Shown: in pieces, positions 1 to 8,331 of the stretch | Layout of the letters: each line of letters begins with the position of its first letter | Position numbering within the stretch: position 1 is the stretch's first letter | From: Chryseobacterium sp. SC28 | GTDB lineage: Bacteria > Bacteroidota > Bacteroidia > Flavobacteriales > Weeksellaceae | Direction of reading: 5' to 3' | Assembly (NCBI RefSeq): GCF_003932955.1 | Contig: NZ_QOVY01000009.1 | Coordinates: forward strand, 1-64,000 | Length of the DNA: 64,000 nucleotides | Program-made: the position numbers and the translations under genes | The notes under the pieces: model-generated | Database searches by the model: none | The model's input: the letters and a program-made list of their open reading frames with translations, nothing else | What the model was told of the DNA's origin: nothing

Positions 1-15
1 CACAATTTAAGAAAG

Positions 16-48
16 AAAGTTGCCTGAGAAGGACAACTTTTTATTTTT
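16..48 (+). terminator. Rho-independent terminator of an upstream gene
   Basis: AAAGTTG (16-22) pairs with CAACTTT (34-40). Three inner pairs (CCT/AGG) extend the stem, and a T-rich tract follows. It presumably ends a plus-strand gene lying before the window. Confidence 0.7.
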
Positions 49-80
49 TTACTAAAGAATATGAATAGATAAAAATTAAA

Positions 81-122
81 AATCCGACTCACTTTTTGTT
101 GTGAGACGGATTCATTTTTTTT
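81..122 (+). terminator. Second tandem terminator
   Basis: AATCCG-A-CTCAC (81-92) pairs with GTGAG-A-CGGATT (101-112) with a single A/A mismatch. The loop is 8 nt and eight T's follow. Two terminators in a row isolate the catalase-like gene from upstream transcription. Confidence 0.75.
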
Positions 123-169
123 GAAATCTTAGCATTTATGGCTTCATTTTGGTTGAAGTGAAAACTGTG

Positions 170-1156
170 ATGACCAAACGTACATACCGCGCCGACTTAG
201 ATCTTTTAACTGCAAAAGAACTGAAACTTCTTGATGAAGCCTGCACAGCCATTGAAAAATTTGTCAAGAAATCTCCCGAAATCAATAATCAAAATCTTGC
301 CACAAGGGATGCACACGCCACCAGTTATGCTTTTGTAAAAGGAAGTTTCCAACTTGATGATGATTTTGAGGAGAAAGAAATATTTCCGGCAAAAAATTTA
401 GATTGTCTCATTCGGATTTCGAATGCCCATATGAAAATTGTCAGGCAAGACAGAACTGTGCCTGCGTACGGATTTTCGGTGAAATTGAGTGAAAAGGACA
501 CCACGATTGCAAATTTTCCCTTGGTCAATTTTCCGCTTTTTCCCATCGTGGATGTCAGCCGTTTCCTCCAATTATTCATCTCGATAAACAATTATTTCTC
601 TGAAGCTGCTTTCCAAAAATTTTGGAATTTGTTCAAGATCCTTCAAAGTTTCCTGTATATTATTCCTGATACTCTTAATGTTTCCTTTCAAAATCAAGTG
701 ATAAGATTTTTGAGACAGTGGAGAAATTTTATTTTATCATTTGATTATCATTCTATTGGCGTGTACAGACTGGGCGACGCTTTGGTAAAACTTCGCTTGG
801 TTCCAATCCATATTCCCAAAAAATATCAAGATAATAAAATCGATCTTTCCATTGAGAGCTATCTGCGCGAGCACAAAATCTATGAAGCTGAATTGCAAGC
901 CCAATATTGCTATGACGAAAAATATCAGCCGGTAAATTTTTTGAATAAAATGTGGAAAAAATCTGAATACGTGCCGGTTGGGAAAATCACCATCACAGAA
1001 TTTTTGAATAAAAATGATCTCGCGCTGGAAGCTCTTTCCTTTAATCCGTTTGACAACATTGCAGCATTGCAGCCGGTAGGAAAGTTGCAAAAATTACGCG
1101 ATGCTGCTTACAAAACGTCCTTAGAGACTAGGAACAAAATTAATAATAAAAGCTAA
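170..1156 (+). CDS. Small catalase-like haem protein
   Basis: The 328-residue product looks like the short catalase-related family. Near the N-terminus RDAHATSYAFVKGSF matches the distal-histidine region of catalases (R-x-x-H-A...G-x-F). The C-terminal part resembles the catalase core end (VPVGKITITEF, then LSFNPFDNIAALQPVGKLQKL in place of LSFNPWH...RPLGG). Canonical catalases have about 480 residues and a proximal R-x-F-x-Y-x-D-T motif; I do not see that motif here, so peroxide dismutation is not assured and a peroxidase-type activity is possible. ATG at 170 is preferred; an in-frame TTG at 149 would add seven residues. The SemiSWEET gene starts 2 nt downstream, suggesting cotranscription. 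Family call fairly secure, activity uncertain. Confidence 0.75.
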   Translation: MTKRTYRADLDLLTAKELKLLDEACTAIEKFVKKSPEINNQNLATRDAHATSYAFVKGSFQLDDDFEEKEIFPAKNLDCLIRISNAHMKIVRQDRTVPAYGFSVKLSEKDTTIANFPLVNFPLFPIVDVSRFLQLFISINNYFSEAAFQKFWNLFKILQSFLYIIPDTLNVSFQNQVIRFLRQWRNFILSFDYHSIGVYRLGDALVKLRLVPIHIPKKYQDNKIDLSIESYLREHKIYEAELQAQYCYDEKYQPVNFLNKMWKKSEYVPVGKITITEFLNKNDLALEALSFNPFDNIAALQPVGKLQKLRDAAYKTSLETRNKINNKS

Positions 1157-1158
1157 AA

Positions 1159-1419
1159 ATGGACGAAAAAATACTCGGAATCATTGCCGGCGTTCTCACC
1201 TCCGTCGCGATGATGCCACAGCTGATAAAGGTTCTGCGCGAAAAAAAAGCTGAAGACGTTTCCATAGTAATGATGCTGGTGCTGATCATCGGTCTTTCAC
1301 TTTGGGTTTGGTATGGTATTTTGACAGATGATCTTCCAATTATCCTTGCCAACGGCTTTTCTGTTCTGGTAAATCTTACGTTGTTGATTAGCTGTTTAAT
1401 ATTTAAACGCAAGACTTAA
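1159..1419 (+). CDS. SemiSWEET family sugar transporter
   Basis: The 86-residue product has three predicted membrane segments and the PQ-loop signature early in the chain (TSVAMMPQLIKVLREKKAEDVS), typical of bacterial SemiSWEETs, which work as homodimers of one triple-helix bundle. These proteins let small sugars cross the inner membrane down their gradient; the actual substrate is not visible from sequence. It begins 2 nt after the catalase-like gene, so the two probably share a transcript. Its stop codon overlaps the end of the convergent pdeM gene by 4 nt, leaving no room for a dedicated terminator. Confidence 0.88.
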   Translation: MDEKILGIIAGVLTSVAMMPQLIKVLREKKAEDVSIVMMLVLIIGLSLWVWYGILTDDLPIILANGFSVLVNLTLLISCLIFKRKT

Positions 1420-2060
1420 ATCTCATAAATTTCCGAATCCGTAAACACAAAGTAAAGTCCTTTTTTAGGAATATTTTTGGTGTCTAAACCCGTAAACTCG
1501 CTGAAAGCTGGCAGTAGCAATTGCCTGGCAGTCAGTGCAAAACACGGCAGTTTTATTCTTTTCACAGAAGAATTAATCACAAATCCCGGATGAATATGCC
1601 CGGTAATCTGAAATTTTGGGTTGGAACGGTCAAAATCGTGCACAAAAGCAATGTCTCCGATTTCTAAGGAAGCACTGCGTGAATCCAAACATAATTTCTT
1701 CTCCAAAGTTTTCGAAATTCTGTCGTGATTGCCTTCTATCAGACAAAATTGGATGTCCGAATATTGATTTTTCCATTTACAGAATTTCTCTACATCCGAG
1801 TTATCGCCGGCATGCAGCAAATCTCCCACGATAATGAATTGTTTCGGCAGGAAATATTCAATAAGAATCGATAAACGTTCCAAATCGTTTTTCATAATAT
1901 GACTCGCCAAAGCAATACCGTGCTTGCGAAAATGCGCCGTTTTCCCGATATGCAAATCTGAAAATATCAACGCCTTTTCCTTTTCCCAAAATAAGGCCCG
2001 TTGATTGGTTAGAGTGAAAATTTCGTTTTGAATAGTTATATCTTTTGTAGCAATGTTCAT
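1416..2060 (-). CDS. pdeM: Ligase-associated DNA damage response endonuclease/phosphoesterase PdeM
   Basis: A calcineurin-like metallophosphoesterase of 214 residues. The metal-binding motifs are all present: SDLHIGK (D35, H37), VGDLLHAGD, EGNHDR, HDFD and TGHIHPG. This family (ligase-associated PdeM) occurs beside a dedicated ATP-dependent ligase, an Lhr-like helicase and an MBL-fold exonuclease, and is thought to process DNA ends in that pathway. Here it is the last gene of the cluster on this strand, separated from the helicase by a RhuM/Fic gene whose end lies only 20 nt away. Its 3' end overlaps the convergent SemiSWEET gene by 4 nt. Confidence 0.92.
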   Translation of the reverse strand: MNIATKDITIQNEIFTLTNQRALFWEKEKALIFSDLHIGKTAHFRKHGIALASHIMKNDLERLSILIEYFLPKQFIIVGDLLHAGDNSDVEKFCKWKNQYSDIQFCLIEGNHDRISKTLEKKLCLDSRSASLEIGDIAFVHDFDRSNPKFQITGHIHPGFVINSSVKRIKLPCFALTARQLLLPAFSEFTGLDTKNIPKKGLYFVFTDSEIYEI

Positions 2061-2080
2061 TTTAAAATTAATAATTTGAT

Positions 2081-3028
2081 TTAATTAATAAGATTACAAA
2101 TCAATTTTATCATTAATTCTTTTTCGTTAGGATTACTTTGAGCGACAAGCAAAGCCAAAGCTGTTAAAGCATTATCATTAATTTTGCTTTCGCCGTTATT
2201 TTTCAAAAGATGTTTGTTTTTTTTCAGAAACCAAACGAATAGGAATGCACCAATTCTTTTGTTTCCATCAGAAAAGGGATGATTTTTTATGACGAAATAG
2301 AGTAGATGAGAAGCTTGCTCTTCAATCGTTGGATACAAATAATTGCCATCAAAAGTCTGAATCACAGATCTTAAAATTCCTGAGAATGTCTGGTCTTTTT
2401 GATTTCCAAATAGTTCCGTCGCTTCCTTTTTTTGAATTAATTGATTCTTAAGTTCGTTGATTGCGAACAAGGCTTCATTATAGTCAATTTCATAAGTGAT
2501 ATTTTCTTCTAAATATTTTAATTCCAGTCTGTTACTGTCAAATTGATTGAGGAGAATGAAACTTTTTGTGTAGATAGCGAGAATATTTAAAAGACCTTTT
2601 GCCTCATTATTTTGAATTTCGTTTTTAGAAATGATTTCAATTAATTGATTGAGTTCTTCCAGCCTATTTTGATTTAAAGAATAACCTTGAATCAAATATT
2701 CCTTCAGACGATTGGTTGCCCAAATCCTAAACTGTGTTCCTTGAACGGAATTGACACGATAACCAATCGAGATTATGGCATCGAGGTTGTAAAACTCTAC
2801 CTGATAAATTTTTCCGTCTTGGGCAGTTGTTGCATTTTTTGCAACAACTGAATTTTTATCCAATTCTTTAGTACTAAAAATGTTCTTTAAGTGTCTGGAA
2901 ATTACAGATTTATCACGTCCAAACAGTTCAGAAATTTGATTTAGAGAAAGCCAAACGGTTTCGGCATCAAATTTTACTTGGATTTGAGTTTCGCCGTTGG
3001 AAGACTGATAAAGTTCAATAATGCTCAC
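2081..3028 (-). CDS. RhuM/Fic-Doc family protein
   Basis: The 315-residue product has two parts. The N-terminal ~120 residues match the virulence-protein RhuM domain (WLSLNQISELFGRDKSVISRHL, then a GYRVNS..FRIWAT segment), probably a DNA- or partner-binding module. The C-terminal part is a Fic/Doc fold with an active-site loop HPFSDGNKRIG beginning at His250, matching HxFx[D/E]GN[K/G]R. Such enzymes transfer AMP or phosphate to target proteins and often act as toxins. No obvious inhibitory antitoxin gene is adjacent. The start is GTG (an ATG at 3030 is out of frame). It sits between the Lhr helicase and pdeM, splitting an otherwise standard repair cluster, so it was probably inserted there. 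Confidence 0.85.
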   Translation of the reverse strand: MSIIELYQSSNGETQIQVKFDAETVWLSLNQISELFGRDKSVISRHLKNIFSTKELDKNSVVAKNATTAQDGKIYQVEFYNLDAIISIGYRVNSVQGTQFRIWATNRLKEYLIQGYSLNQNRLEELNQLIEIISKNEIQNNEAKGLLNILAIYTKSFILLNQFDSNRLELKYLEENITYEIDYNEALFAINELKNQLIQKKEATELFGNQKDQTFSGILRSVIQTFDGNYLYPTIEEQASHLLYFVIKNHPFSDGNKRIGAFLFVWFLKKNKHLLKNNGESKINDNALTALALLVAQSNPNEKELMIKLICNLIN

Positions 3029-3053
3029 ATTTCAAAGATAATGAAATTTGAAA

Positions 3054-5498
3054 TTACATCTTACGTGACTGCTGAATCAATTTCTGAATTCTCGCATCTA
3101 GATTCTCACTCGTCAATGTCTGCCTCAAACTATCAACTTTTATAGGGAAACTCAATGGTGTAAATGAATTGGCAAATTTCAGGATAATTTTAGATTTTTC
3201 TATTCGCGCAAAAGCTTCTACCAATCGCTGTTCCTGTAGTTGCATATTAAAAACTTCGGTGTAAGCCTGCCTCACGAGAAAATGATTGGGATCATAATCT
3301 TCCAGAACTTTGAAAATCAATCCTGCCGAACTTTGCAACGCTTTATTGGAACGTTGCTGTCCGGGAAAATTCTGAACCACCATTCCGGAAATCACGGCAA
3401 TATCTCTGAATTTTCGCCGAGCCATTTCTGCAGAATTGATACTCGAAATCACATCAATCATCAGATTATGTCTGCTCAGAATTTGATGTAAATTATCCTC
3501 ATTCAGCGGAATTTCTTTGTCGCTGAACAGTTCAAAACCATAATCGTTCATCGCCATCGAAAAGGAAATAGGAGACAATTTTGAAATCCGATAGGCAATC
3601 AAAGCGGCCATCACTTCGTGTACCAATCGCCCTTCGAAGGGATACATAAACAGATGATAACCTTCACGATTCTTAATCAATTCCAGCAAAAATTCGTCCT
3701 CTTTTGGGATGTGCGACCGCTCTTCTTGATTCGCCAAAAGCGGATGCAGAAATTTCAGCTCCTGCTCAGAAGCTTTGGGATTGAGCGCTCCCGACAATTT
3801 TTCTCTCAAAAAATGGCCGAGATTGGAACTCAGCGGCAACCTGCCTCCCAAATAACTTGGCGCGAAAGCTTTTCCCTTGGACAATCGCACGTAGACGGTC
3901 ATATCTTTAACCATCGCCACTTCCAAAACCCGACCGGCCAAAATGAATTTTTCATCTTTTTTAAGTCTCGAAATAAAATATTCCTCAACCATTCCAATGT
4001 AACCGCCGGAAAGGAATTTCACTTTCAGCATCGCATCACTGACGATGGCGCCCATATTCATACGGTGCAGCATTGCAATTTTTCGGGAGGTCACTTGGTG
4101 CAAACCGTCTTCCATCACGACAACTTTTTGATATTCGGCATAGTTTTTCAACGCACTTCCGCCAATCGTGAGAAAATCGATCATCGCTTTCCATTCTTCA
4201 TCGCGGATCTCCTGAAAAGTATAGACTTTCTTGATTCTTTCAAAGACTTCATCCGGATAAAAACCATCGCCAACCGCCAATGTCATCAGAAATTGAATCA
4301 ACACATCAAAGCACAAAACTTGCGGTTCGCGGGGCTCTACAACTTTTTGTTTTACCGCTTCTTTCAAGGCTGCAACTTCTATCAGCTCCAAAGAATGGGT
4401 CGGAATGCAGTAGATTTTCGAGGTTTCAAAAGGGGAGTGGCCGCTTCGCCCGGCGCGTTGCAAAAATCTCGCAACGCCTTTCGCAGAGCCGATTTGAATC
4501 ACGGTGTCCACGGGTTTAAAATCAATTCCCAAATCCAAAGATGAGGTGGAAACCACGACTTTCAGTTTTCCAGAACTTAAGTTTTCTTCAATCCAAATTC
4601 TCAGATGCGCATCAATCGAACTATGGTGAATAGCGATTTGTCCGGCAAAATCGGGATGCGCATTCAGCAGCAGCTGGTACCACATTTCGCTTTGACTTCT
4701 AGTATTGGTAAAAACGATGGTCGATTTGGATTCCAGAATGATCGGAACCACTTTATCCGCTAATTTCTGCCCAAGATGTCCGGCCCAAGGCAAAATTTCA
4801 ACTTCATCCGGAAAAACCGAAATGATATCGATTTTTTTGTGTTCCTTGGCGGTAATTTTTGTTTTTTTAATGTCGTATGGAATTAAAACTTCCAGCGCTT
4901 CATCGAGGTTTCCGATAGTTGCCGTAATTCCCCAGATTTTGAGTTTCGGAACATAATGTAAAAGTTGAGAAATTCCCAATTCTACCATCACACCGCGCTT
5001 GGAACCCAACAACTCGTGCCATTCATCAACGGCAACACAATGCATATTTGAAAAAAAATGCCGATGATTTTTTTGAGCCAAGAGCAAATGCAAACTTTCG
5101 GGCGTGACCACAAGAATCTCCGGCATATTTTTGACCTGTTGCTGCCGTACTTTCGGGTCGGTGTCGCCATTTCTTACGCCGACTTCCCAATCCAGACCAA
5201 TCTCGTCAATGGCTTCCTGCATTGCCTTAGCGATGTCTTTTGAAAGTGAACGCAACGGCGTAATCCAAATCATTTTCAGCCCTTTTTTGTATTTGTCGGG
5301 ATAGGTCAGAAAATCCGAAATCAAAGCTAAAAATACCGAAAAGGTTTTCCCAAAGCCGGTCGGTGCCACCACCATTCCGCTGTAGCCACTGCCAAATTTC
5401 TTCCAAGTATCAACCTGAAATTTGAATGGCGAATTCCCTTTTTCCATCATCCAGTTTTGAATGATTTTAAAGCCTTCGGTATTTTCGTAGTTGCTCAT
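3054..5498 (-). CDS. Ligase-associated DNA damage response DExH helicase (Lhr-type)
   Basis: An 814-residue superfamily 2 helicase. Walker A is APTGFGKT (about residues 45-52), Walker B/DExH is VDEWHELL, motif VI is QRAGRSGHSP, and the long C-terminal region is typical of Lhr-like helicases. The family is named for its co-occurrence with a special ATP-dependent ligase, an MBL-fold exonuclease and PdeM, all present here. It presumably remodels damaged or branched DNA for ligation. ATG at 5498 (MSNYENTEG) is preferred over the ATG at 5516. It is followed 25 nt later by the RhuM/Fic gene, and separated from the ligase by a 212-base spacer holding an inverted repeat. Confidence 0.93.
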   Translation of the reverse strand: MSNYENTEGFKIIQNWMMEKGNSPFKFQVDTWKKFGSGYSGMVVAPTGFGKTFSVFLALISDFLTYPDKYKKGLKMIWITPLRSLSKDIAKAMQEAIDEIGLDWEVGVRNGDTDPKVRQQQVKNMPEILVVTPESLHLLLAQKNHRHFFSNMHCVAVDEWHELLGSKRGVMVELGISQLLHYVPKLKIWGITATIGNLDEALEVLIPYDIKKTKITAKEHKKIDIISVFPDEVEILPWAGHLGQKLADKVVPIILESKSTIVFTNTRSQSEMWYQLLLNAHPDFAGQIAIHHSSIDAHLRIWIEENLSSGKLKVVVSTSSLDLGIDFKPVDTVIQIGSAKGVARFLQRAGRSGHSPFETSKIYCIPTHSLELIEVAALKEAVKQKVVEPREPQVLCFDVLIQFLMTLAVGDGFYPDEVFERIKKVYTFQEIRDEEWKAMIDFLTIGGSALKNYAEYQKVVVMEDGLHQVTSRKIAMLHRMNMGAIVSDAMLKVKFLSGGYIGMVEEYFISRLKKDEKFILAGRVLEVAMVKDMTVYVRLSKGKAFAPSYLGGRLPLSSNLGHFLREKLSGALNPKASEQELKFLHPLLANQEERSHIPKEDEFLLELIKNREGYHLFMYPFEGRLVHEVMAALIAYRISKLSPISFSMAMNDYGFELFSDKEIPLNEDNLHQILSRHNLMIDVISSINSAEMARRKFRDIAVISGMVVQNFPGQQRSNKALQSSAGLIFKVLEDYDPNHFLVRQAYTEVFNMQLQEQRLVEAFARIEKSKIILKFANSFTPLSFPIKVDSLRQTLTSENLDARIQKLIQQSRKM

Positions 5499-5518
5499 TA
5501 TTTTAACACATAACATTT

Positions 5519-5698
5519 ACCACAAAAGTCACAAAAGAAAAGTTTTAGTTATGACTTTTTAAAGTTCAAAAAAGGAAAATGCTTATTTTTACTTCATATT
5601 TTTTACCACAAAATTCACAAACAAAGTTTTGATTATAACTTTTTTGAACTTCTGAATTTGATAATCAAAAAACAAGAAGCTTTTGTGACTTTTGTGGT
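5519..5698. repeat. Intergenic repeat element with ACCACAAAAG-type ends
   Basis: A perfect 19-base inverted repeat bounds a ~180-base AT-rich element: ACCACAAAAGTCACAAAAG at 5519-5537 and its exact complement at 5680-5698. A diverged direct copy of the left end with its following ~45 bases begins at 5615. A related element lies at 40213-40330. It separates the helicase and ligase genes and contains no credible ORF. It may be a small non-autonomous element or a REP-like repeat. Confidence 0.75.
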
Positions 5699-5710
5699 TT
5701 AAATCAAAAT

Positions 5711-7291
5711 CTACTGTATCAGTTTCTTAATCTCTTCAATATCATCAATATCATTCACGGTTTTGTCTTTTCTCCATCTTAAAATCCTTGGGAAACGCAG
5801 TGCCACACCGCTCTTGTGACGGTTGCTGAAACCAATTCCTTCAAATGCAATTTCGAAAACCAATTCCGGTTTCACGGTACGAACAGGGCCAAATTTCTCA
5901 ATCGCATTTTTATTCACAAACCGGCTGATTTCCATAATTTCTTTATCGGTCAATCCGGAATAAGCTTTGGCAATGGTAACCAAACCGTCACCACTTTTAA
6001 CGGCAAAACTGTAGTCGGTGTAGTAGGCGCTCCGTCTTCCGCTGCCTTTTTGAGCATAAATGAGAACGGCGTCAATCGTTAACGGATTGATTTTCCATTT
6101 CCACCAATCGCCTTTTTTTCGGCCTGAATGATAATGCGAATTTTTCTGCTTCAGCATCAATCCTTCACTGTTGATTTCCCTGGAATTTTCTCGAATTGAA
6201 TCTAATTGGCTCCAGTCATCAAAATCAATGGCCGGAGAAATTTTGATATTTTCAGGCGTTTCATTCAGCAATAATTCCTCGAGCATCGCTCTTCTGGCTG
6301 AAATGGGTTTTTCCCGTAAATCATTTCCTTCTAGTTCCAAAATATCATACGCAAATACTTCAATCGGAATTTCGGAAAGCATTTTTTTACTTAAAGTTTT
6401 GCGGTTCAAACGTTTTTGTAATTCATTAAAATTCAAAACTTTACTTTCCTTTACTGCAAGTATTTCTCCATCTATTACAAAATTGCCCTTCATCGATTTT
6501 ACGATATTTTCAATTTCGGGAAACTGTTCCGTCACCAATTCTTCTCCTCGAGACCAGATGAACACTTCGTCATTTCGCCTTATAATTTGTCCGCGGATTC
6601 CGTCCCACTTGTATTCGACGAGCCATTCGGCGGGTTTTCCCAAATCTTCCAAATTTTTTTCTAAAGGGTAAGCAAGGCAAAAAGGGTATGGTTTTGAATT
6701 GTCGGGGTTGATATTTTCTCCAGAAATCAGTTCTTGAAATGAAGCCTCGTGCGGTTGCCATTTTCCCATCAAACTATGCATTAGAGTGCTGGCTTCTTGT
6801 CCTGAAAATTTCATCAAAGAATTAATCAAAGTTTTGCTGGAGACGCCAATTCTGAAACTTCCGCCCAATAATTTATTGAAAATCAATCGTTCGGTATAGT
6901 CCAAACCATTCCAAGAATGGAGTACGTATTCTTTTTTTTCGGCTTCGGTTTTCGTTTTTAATCCGATGATTTCGTTCATCCATTCGGATAAAGTTTTTTC
7001 TATTTTTTCTTTTGGTGGCGGAAGAATCAGCGATAAAGTTTCACCTAAGTCGCCTACTGAGGAATAGCTTTCCAAAAACAGCCAAAAAGGCAATCGGGTA
7101 ATTTCCAATGCCCATTCTTTCATAAGATTGGTGTTCACATTTCGTCTGGGTCTTTTGCCCGTAAACAGAGCGATAAACCATAGCCTGTCATCATCCGGCG
7201 CCCGCTCCAAATAGTCGACGATGGCCCCAATTTTAGCATTGGTTTTGTTGCTGCTCTCGAGGGCGTTGATGAGCTCTGCAAACTGTCTCAT
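5711..7291 (-). CDS. ATP-dependent DNA ligase of the ligase-associated cluster
   Basis: A 526-residue ligase that seals nicks through an enzyme-AMP intermediate. Motif I is EYKWDGIRGQ with Lys228 as the adenylated residue; FVIDGEILA (motif III region) and WWKWKI (motif V region) are also visible. The ~220 residues before motif I form the N-terminal DNA-binding domain seen in this family. Its stop overlaps nothing downstream, but its start region overlaps the end of the exonuclease gene by 4 nt (7288-7291), indicating translational coupling. It is distinct from the NHEJ ligase LigD encoded at 10.2-12.7 kb, so the cell has two ATP-dependent ligases side by side. Confidence 0.93.
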   Translation of the reverse strand: MRQFAELINALESSNKTNAKIGAIVDYLERAPDDDRLWFIALFTGKRPRRNVNTNLMKEWALEITRLPFWLFLESYSSVGDLGETLSLILPPPKEKIEKTLSEWMNEIIGLKTKTEAEKKEYVLHSWNGLDYTERLIFNKLLGGSFRIGVSSKTLINSLMKFSGQEASTLMHSLMGKWQPHEASFQELISGENINPDNSKPYPFCLAYPLEKNLEDLGKPAEWLVEYKWDGIRGQIIRRNDEVFIWSRGEELVTEQFPEIENIVKSMKGNFVIDGEILAVKESKVLNFNELQKRLNRKTLSKKMLSEIPIEVFAYDILELEGNDLREKPISARRAMLEELLLNETPENIKISPAIDFDDWSQLDSIRENSREINSEGLMLKQKNSHYHSGRKKGDWWKWKINPLTIDAVLIYAQKGSGRRSAYYTDYSFAVKSGDGLVTIAKAYSGLTDKEIMEISRFVNKNAIEKFGPVRTVKPELVFEIAFEGIGFSNRHKSGVALRFPRILRWRKDKTVNDIDDIEEIKKLIQ

Positions 7292-8313
7292 ACTTCAGAA
7301 TCTTCTATGGTTTCTTTTTCCACGATTTCTTCATCATCCTCGCCGTACGAGGTCTCTACAACATCAGATTTTATCCCGATTTCGTTTAAATATTTAGAAA
7401 AAACCTCCGTTTGTCCGTGCGTCACGTGAACGATTTCGGCTTCTGTACCTTTGATGACCTGTAGCAAGCCTTTCCAGTCGGCGTGATCGCTCATCGGAAA
7501 TCCCGCATCGGCGCTTCGCCATCTTCTGGCACCGCGAACTTGCATCCATCCGGAACAGATTGCGGTTGCCGCATCCGGAATTTTTTTAATGACATTGCTA
7601 TCCAACAAAGCAGGCGGAACAATCACAATGTCGCCGGCAATTTGCTTAATGCTTTCTCGGAAATCGGGAACTTCATAATCGGGAAGTACAATTCCGGCCT
7701 CTTCAAAAGCTTTGTTGAGTTTGGCAATAGAGTAGTGAACGTGGATCTTTCCCATCCCTTCGATGGCTTTCATAATCCGTTGCGCTTTCCCCAAAGAATA
7801 CCCGATGAAAACCGACGTTTTTTGATTTTCCTGATTCCTTAAAACCCAATTCTGAAGTTTTTTATTCAAATCCGAAATTTCCAGCCAATTGTAAATCGGC
7901 AATCCGAACGTGCTTTCTGTCACAAATTCATGGCATTTCACCAGTTCAAAAGGGGAACTCAAACCATCCTCCTGAACTTTGTAATCTCCTGAGACCACGC
8001 TCACATAGCCCTTATATTCCAAACGAACCTGAGCGGACCCAATAATATGACCGGCCGGATGCATCGAAAGTTTGACGCCATTAATGACCAAAACTTCGCC
8101 ATAATGCAAAGTCTGGCATTCAATATCGGGAGCAATTCTTTGAAGTAAAATAGGTTTCGTAAAATGATGGCAAAGGTATTTCTTCATTCCCCATCGTGCG
8201 TGATCGGCGTGTCCGTGCGTAATCACCGCATAATCTACCGGCCGCCACGGATCGATATAAAAATTCCCTTGCGGACAGTAGATTCCTTTGTTTGTAAATG
8301 TAATAAGTTTCAA
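7288..8313 (-). CDS. Ligase-associated DNA exonuclease (MBL/SNM1-like)
   Basis: A 341-residue metallo-beta-lactamase-fold nuclease of the beta-CASP/SNM1-Pso2 type. The metal motif THGHADH (His33, His35, Asp37, His38) is intact, with HPAGHIIGSA, SGDYK, SDHADW and HVTHG as further conserved motifs. Members of this family are annotated as ligase-associated DNA damage response exonucleases and presumably trim blocked ends before ligation. It is the first gene of the ligase-exonuclease pair, overlapping the ligase start by 4 nt. The SDR gene lies 18 nt upstream on the same strand. Confidence 0.92.
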   Translation of the reverse strand: MKLITFTNKGIYCPQGNFYIDPWRPVDYAVITHGHADHARWGMKKYLCHHFTKPILLQRIAPDIECQTLHYGEVLVINGVKLSMHPAGHIIGSAQVRLEYKGYVSVVSGDYKVQEDGLSSPFELVKCHEFVTESTFGLPIYNWLEISDLNKKLQNWVLRNQENQKTSVFIGYSLGKAQRIMKAIEGMGKIHVHYSIAKLNKAFEEAGIVLPDYEVPDFRESIKQIAGDIVIVPPALLDSNVIKKIPDAATAICSGWMQVRGARRWRSADAGFPMSDHADWKGLLQVIKGTEAEIVHVTHGQTEVFSKYLNEIGIKSDVVETSYGEDDEEIVEKETIEDSEV

Positions 8314-8331
8314 TTGGCGCTGGTTGTAATT

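Noticed and set aside
2081-3028. Phage or genomic island around the RhuM/Fic gene
   Set aside because: No integrase, tRNA target, direct repeat or composition break at its borders was found.
3618-4544. 308-codon plus-strand ORF inside the helicase gene
   Set aside because: It is antisense to the well-supported Lhr helicase; its product has no recognisable family features.
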